Source: Pseudomonas fluorescens (GTDB taxonomy: Bacteria > Pseudomonadota > Gammaproteobacteria > Pseudomonadales > Pseudomonadaceae). Taken from it: DNA of 64,000 bases. Positions 61,667 to 64,000 of the stretch are shown here, in pieces; within the stretch, counting starts at the first letter, position 1; every line of letters begins with the position of its first letter. The notes beneath the pieces were generated by a model, which was not told the origin of the DNA, ran no database searches, and worked only from the letters and a program-made list of their open reading frames with translations. The stretch is from NCBI RefSeq assembly GCF_902497995.1, contig NZ_CABVII010000018.1, positions 62,001-126,000 on the forward strand, given 5' to 3'. The position numbers and the translations under genes are program-made.

Positions 61667-62727
61667 AAGCCAGTGGATTACTGGAAGTACTGCAGGGGCG
61701 GGTGGCGGAGGCCAATCTGTATCGCTTCTGCCAGTTGCTGGAACAGGCCTTGCCGGATCATCCGCCACTGGGTAGCACGGCTCATCCGGCGGATGACCCG
61801 GTACGCTTTCGGCCCGACCCTGGCATGGGCTTTCCTGCCGGGGAATTGAAGGCGATCGAAACCAGCGACCATCATCCGCAGCGCCCGGCAACGGTGCGCA
61901 CGCGCCTGCTTGGGTTGTACGGCGTGGACTCGCCGATGCCGACCGCTTTCCTCGACGATATCGCCCTGCGTCGGGAGGGGCATGAGGCAGTGGAAGCCTT
62001 CCTCGATATTTTCAACCACCGGATCTTTACCCAGTTCTACCGTATATGGCGCAAGTACTCCTATCCGGCCGCGTTCGAGGCGGGCGGCGTCGATGCGACT
62101 TCGCAGTGCCTGCTGGGGTTGATCGGCCTGGGAATTCCCGGCACCTCCCGGCAGATCGCCACGCCGGTATCACGCTTTCTGGCGCTGCTCAGCGTGATGC
62201 GCCTGCCCACTCGCAACGCCGAAGGCATCATCGCGCTGGTCAAGCTGCTGGCCCCCCAGACCCAGGCACGGGTGACGCCCCATTGGCCGCAGAAAATCCC
62301 CTTGGCGCAGCCGGCCAGTCTGTCCAGCCAGCGCCCGGTGAGTTTGTCCCAAGGCACGCCCCTGGGCAGTGTCGGGCATGACGCCAACAGCCAGTTGCAC
62401 CTGGCGCTGTTCACCGAGGATGCAGACGAAGCCCGTGGCTGGTTGCCGGGTGGCCAGTTGCACAACGACCTGCTGGTGCTGCTGCGTGTGTACCTCGGCT
62501 GGCGTTGCACCGCGAAGCTGCAATTGTCACTACCGCTGCGCAGCCTGCCGGCGCCGGTGCTGGGGCGCGCCTCGGTACGGCTGGGCATGACCGCTGTGCT
62601 GGGCCCGGGCAGTGACGCCTGGCAGGTCGGGGCGCACGACACCATCACCCTCAATCTGGGCCGATACCAGGGCCTTTCGAAAAATTCCCGGGACAGGGAG
62701 ATACACCATGTCACGTACGGTTTTTAA
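61630..62727 (+). CDS. tssG: T6SS baseplate protein TssG
   Basis: 365 aa, family length. Start at ATG 61630 (MEREPQSAYSRL) inside the end of tssF, the usual coupling. Recognisable TssG segments: RFCQLLEQALPDHPPLG, VRFRPDPGMGFPAGEL, TRLLGLYGVDSPMPTAF, HRIFTQFYRIWRKYSYP and the C-terminal GRYQGL. TssG joins TssF and TssE in the baseplate wedge. It looks intact, but its partner TssF is not. Confidence 0.9.
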   Translation: MEREPQSAYSRLKASGLLEVLQGRVAEANLYRFCQLLEQALPDHPPLGSTAHPADDPVRFRPDPGMGFPAGELKAIETSDHHPQRPATVRTRLLGLYGVDSPMPTAFLDDIALRREGHEAVEAFLDIFNHRIFTQFYRIWRKYSYPAAFEAGGVDATSQCLLGLIGLGIPGTSRQIATPVSRFLALLSVMRLPTRNAEGIIALVKLLAPQTQARVTPHWPQKIPLAQPASLSSQRPVSLSQGTPLGSVGHDANSQLHLALFTEDADEARGWLPGGQLHNDLLVLLRVYLGWRCTAKLQLSLPLRSLPAPVLGRASVRLGMTAVLGPGSDAWQVGAHDTITLNLGRYQGLSKNSRDREIHHVTYGF

Positions 62728-63244
62728 ATCATCGATGGTCGTTGCGCTGGGTGCATGGCTCGCCGGTTGTGGGGTGACCCAGTCAGTGACGGACAGCACC
62801 ACCTCCGCCGCCAGCTCGATTTTCTACAAGCAGGTGAAGACCTTGCACCTGGACTTCAGTGGGCGGGCATCGATGAATACCGATGGCGCAGCCATGAACG
62901 CATTGTCGGTCGCCACGCTGGTTCGGGTGTACCAACTCAGCGACAGCAAGATGCTGGAGAAGGCCACCTACGACAGTTTGCTGAGCCATGACGGCAGGCT
63001 GCTGAGCGCGGATCTGCTGGACAAGCGGACCGTGGTGGTCAAGCCGGGCGAGGGGGCGCAACTGAGCGTGCCCCTGGACACTAACGCGCGTTCCGTTGCA
63101 GTGGTCGCGTTGTTCCGCGAACCCGACAGCCAACCGAAGACATGGCGCCTGACGCTGACCCGTGATGACCTGGATCCGGACCGGGCCCGGGTCATCGAGT
63201 TGGCGGACAACCTGCTGACCTTGCGCCCCCTGGCCAAGGAATAA
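62708..63244 (+). CDS. tssJ: T6SS outer-membrane lipoprotein TssJ
   Basis: 178 aa. Lipoprotein signal with lipobox LAGC (Cys at about residue 20), then a beta-sandwich domain (ALSVATLVRVYQLSD, DLLDKRTVVVKPGEGAQL). TssJ anchors TssM to the outer membrane. GGGAG precedes the ATG at 62708, which lies in the end of tssG. The longer frame is unsupported. Confidence 0.9.
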   Translation: MSRTVFKSSMVVALGAWLAGCGVTQSVTDSTTSAASSIFYKQVKTLHLDFSGRASMNTDGAAMNALSVATLVRVYQLSDSKMLEKATYDSLLSHDGRLLSADLLDKRTVVVKPGEGAQLSVPLDTNARSVAVVALFREPDSQPKTWRLTLTRDDLDPDRARVIELADNLLTLRPLAKE

Positions 63245-63247
63245 CCG

Positions 63248-63694
63248 ATGACCGAACTCAATCCTTCGCTCTACGAAATGCTGCTGCAGAATTTCGACGG
63301 CGAGCTGCACCTGTATCGGGTTGGCGAAGAAGACCAGCAGACCCTGTCGGTGCTGGACAACCTGCAACGCATCCTCAACAGCCGGGCGGGCACGCTCAGT
63401 CATCTGCCCGATTACGGCCTGCCGGACATGGGCCTGATCCTCCAGGGGTTGCCGGGCACGGCGCATGCCCTGATGCGAAGCATGGGCGATACCTTGCTCA
63501 AGTACGAACCGCGCCTGGCAGCGGTGAACATCGAACTGCTGCCGCAGGTGCGACCGGGTCATCTGGAATACGCCCTCGACGTGCAGCTCAAGGCGGGGCA
63601 GCGGGTAACGTTCGGTACCACCCTGGCGCCCGAGGGCAGGGTGCTGGTGCGTCACCTGAAGCGGCAGAACTACCTGTCGGCCATGAACCTGTAA
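63248..63694 (+). CDS. tssE: T6SS baseplate protein TssE (gp25-like)
   Basis: 148 aa with the gp25/lysozyme-like domain: SVLDNLQRILNSRAGTLSH, PDYGLPDMG and the C-terminal RRYEPR-like KYEPRLAAVNIELLP. It is part of the baseplate. Placed 3 bp after tssJ, so the deletion upstream did not remove it. Confidence 0.9.
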   Translation: MTELNPSLYEMLLQNFDGELHLYRVGEEDQQTLSVLDNLQRILNSRAGTLSHLPDYGLPDMGLILQGLPGTAHALMRSMGDTLLKYEPRLAAVNIELLPQVRPGHLEYALDVQLKAGQRVTFGTTLAPEGRVLVRHLKRQNYLSAMNL

Positions 63695-63709
63695 CGGAAG
63701 GGAAGCTGG

Positions 63710-64000
63710 ATGACGGCGTTGTTTGAAATGCGTATACGCGCGGGCGGTGATTCGCGCGGCTTGGGCGAGTTCATGGCGTTGCGTGATGAACTGGCCAAAT
63801 TGAGCCACCCGGCGTGTCCGGACGTGAACTGGGTCAAGGTCGAGCAGTTGTGCCTGACCTTGTTCCAGAACAACGGGGCGGATCTGCAAACCACGGTCTC
63901 TTACGCGCTGGCGCGCAGCCAACGCCATGGCCTGCCAGGCATGGTGGAAGGGGTGGCATTGATCGAGGCGCTGAGCTGCGACTGGCCGCACCTGTGGCCG
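63710..64000 (+). CDS. tssA: T6SS TssA-like protein, N-terminal part (ImpA/VasL type)
   Basis: 97 codons are visible; the gene runs out of the window. The segment RIRAGGDSRGLGEFMALRDE, followed by LSHPACPDVNWVKVEQLCLTLF, is the ImpA-type N-terminal domain common to TssA and VasL. GGAAG lies just before the ATG. The C-terminal type that separates TssA classes is not visible. Confidence 0.8.
   Translation, partial: MTALFEMRIRAGGDSRGLGEFMALRDELAKLSHPACPDVNWVKVEQLCLTLFQNNGADLQTTVSYALARSQRHGLPGMVEGVALIEALSCDWPHLWP

Noticed and set aside
60319..62727. Single 802-residue TssC-TssG protein
   Set aside because: The middle part (about 90 codons) is out-of-frame tssF, so this is a deletion product, not a real fusion family.

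Overview
The window looks like a chromosomal segment of a fluorescent-group Pseudomonas. Supporting signs are GC-rich coding sequence with tight ATGA start/stop overlaps, several Pseudomonas-type REP palindromes (GGAGC..GGCTTGCC..GCGAA family), an acoRXABC acetoin locus with a sigma-54 promoter, a DUF1302/DUF1329 cluster, and a type VI secretion operon. It carries mostly accessory catabolism. No tRNA, rRNA, CRISPR array or intact insertion sequence was seen.

Layout. 1-6.5 kb: the tail of an aldehyde dehydrogenase gene, then a divergent acyl-CoA locus. Enoyl-CoA hydratase and a TetR regulator face two acyl-CoA dehydrogenases, a zinc alcohol dehydrogenase and an alpha-methylacyl-CoA racemase-like protein. 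A near-perfect 20-bp palindrome lies between the two arms. 6.8-8.5 kb: tsdB-tsdA, thiosulfate to tetrathionate. 9.3-14.6 kb: two MFS carriers, a TIM-barrel sugar isomerase-like protein and a MocR regulator. 14.8-21.2 kb: a seven-gene operon (quinone oxidoreductase, TauD dioxygenase, DUF849/BKACE enzyme, MFS carrier, DsbA-like protein, Rieske ferredoxin, YeiH exporter). Its gene combination matches no pathway I can name and is the best candidate for an undescribed catabolic system. 21.4-33.5 kb: an AraC regulator and a six-gene DUF1302-DUF1329-YCF48-MMPL-acyl-CoA dehydrogenase-CoA ligase operon, probably for a hydrophobic acyl substrate at the envelope.

34.2-40.6 kb: acetoin dehydrogenase genes with their activator AcoR, a textbook -24/-12 promoter and palindromic upstream sites. 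The butanediol dehydrogenase gene that I recall following acoC in related loci is absent. 40.7-48 kb: an LTA-synthase-like sulfatase, a small membrane protein, a polyol module (fructokinase, MtlR-like regulator, SDR dehydrogenase) and an erythromycin-esterase-like protein. 48.3-52.3 kb: envelope and general-stress genes (a DUF883-like protein, YqjE-type holin, DUF3618 protein, GFA enzyme, ClpP-like protein, KGG-repeat protein), with a perfect Anr/FNR box.

52.3-55.7 kb is a degraded, rearranged patch. It holds the 3' end of an FdhF/YdeP-type molybdoenzyme gene with a nonsense mutation and two frameshifts, ten copies of a 9-bp repeat, a low-GC MFS efflux gene starting with TTG, unassigned debris, a DUF1963 gene and a LysR gene tail. 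55.8-59.4 kb: RidA, then a BtuFCD-type ABC importer preceded by a cobalamin riboswitch. 59.8-64 kb: a T6SS operon (tssB, C, F, G, J, E, A) in which a deletion joins the first about 344 codons of tssC to the last about 105 codons of tssF, so the apparatus is probably broken unless the join is an assembly artefact.
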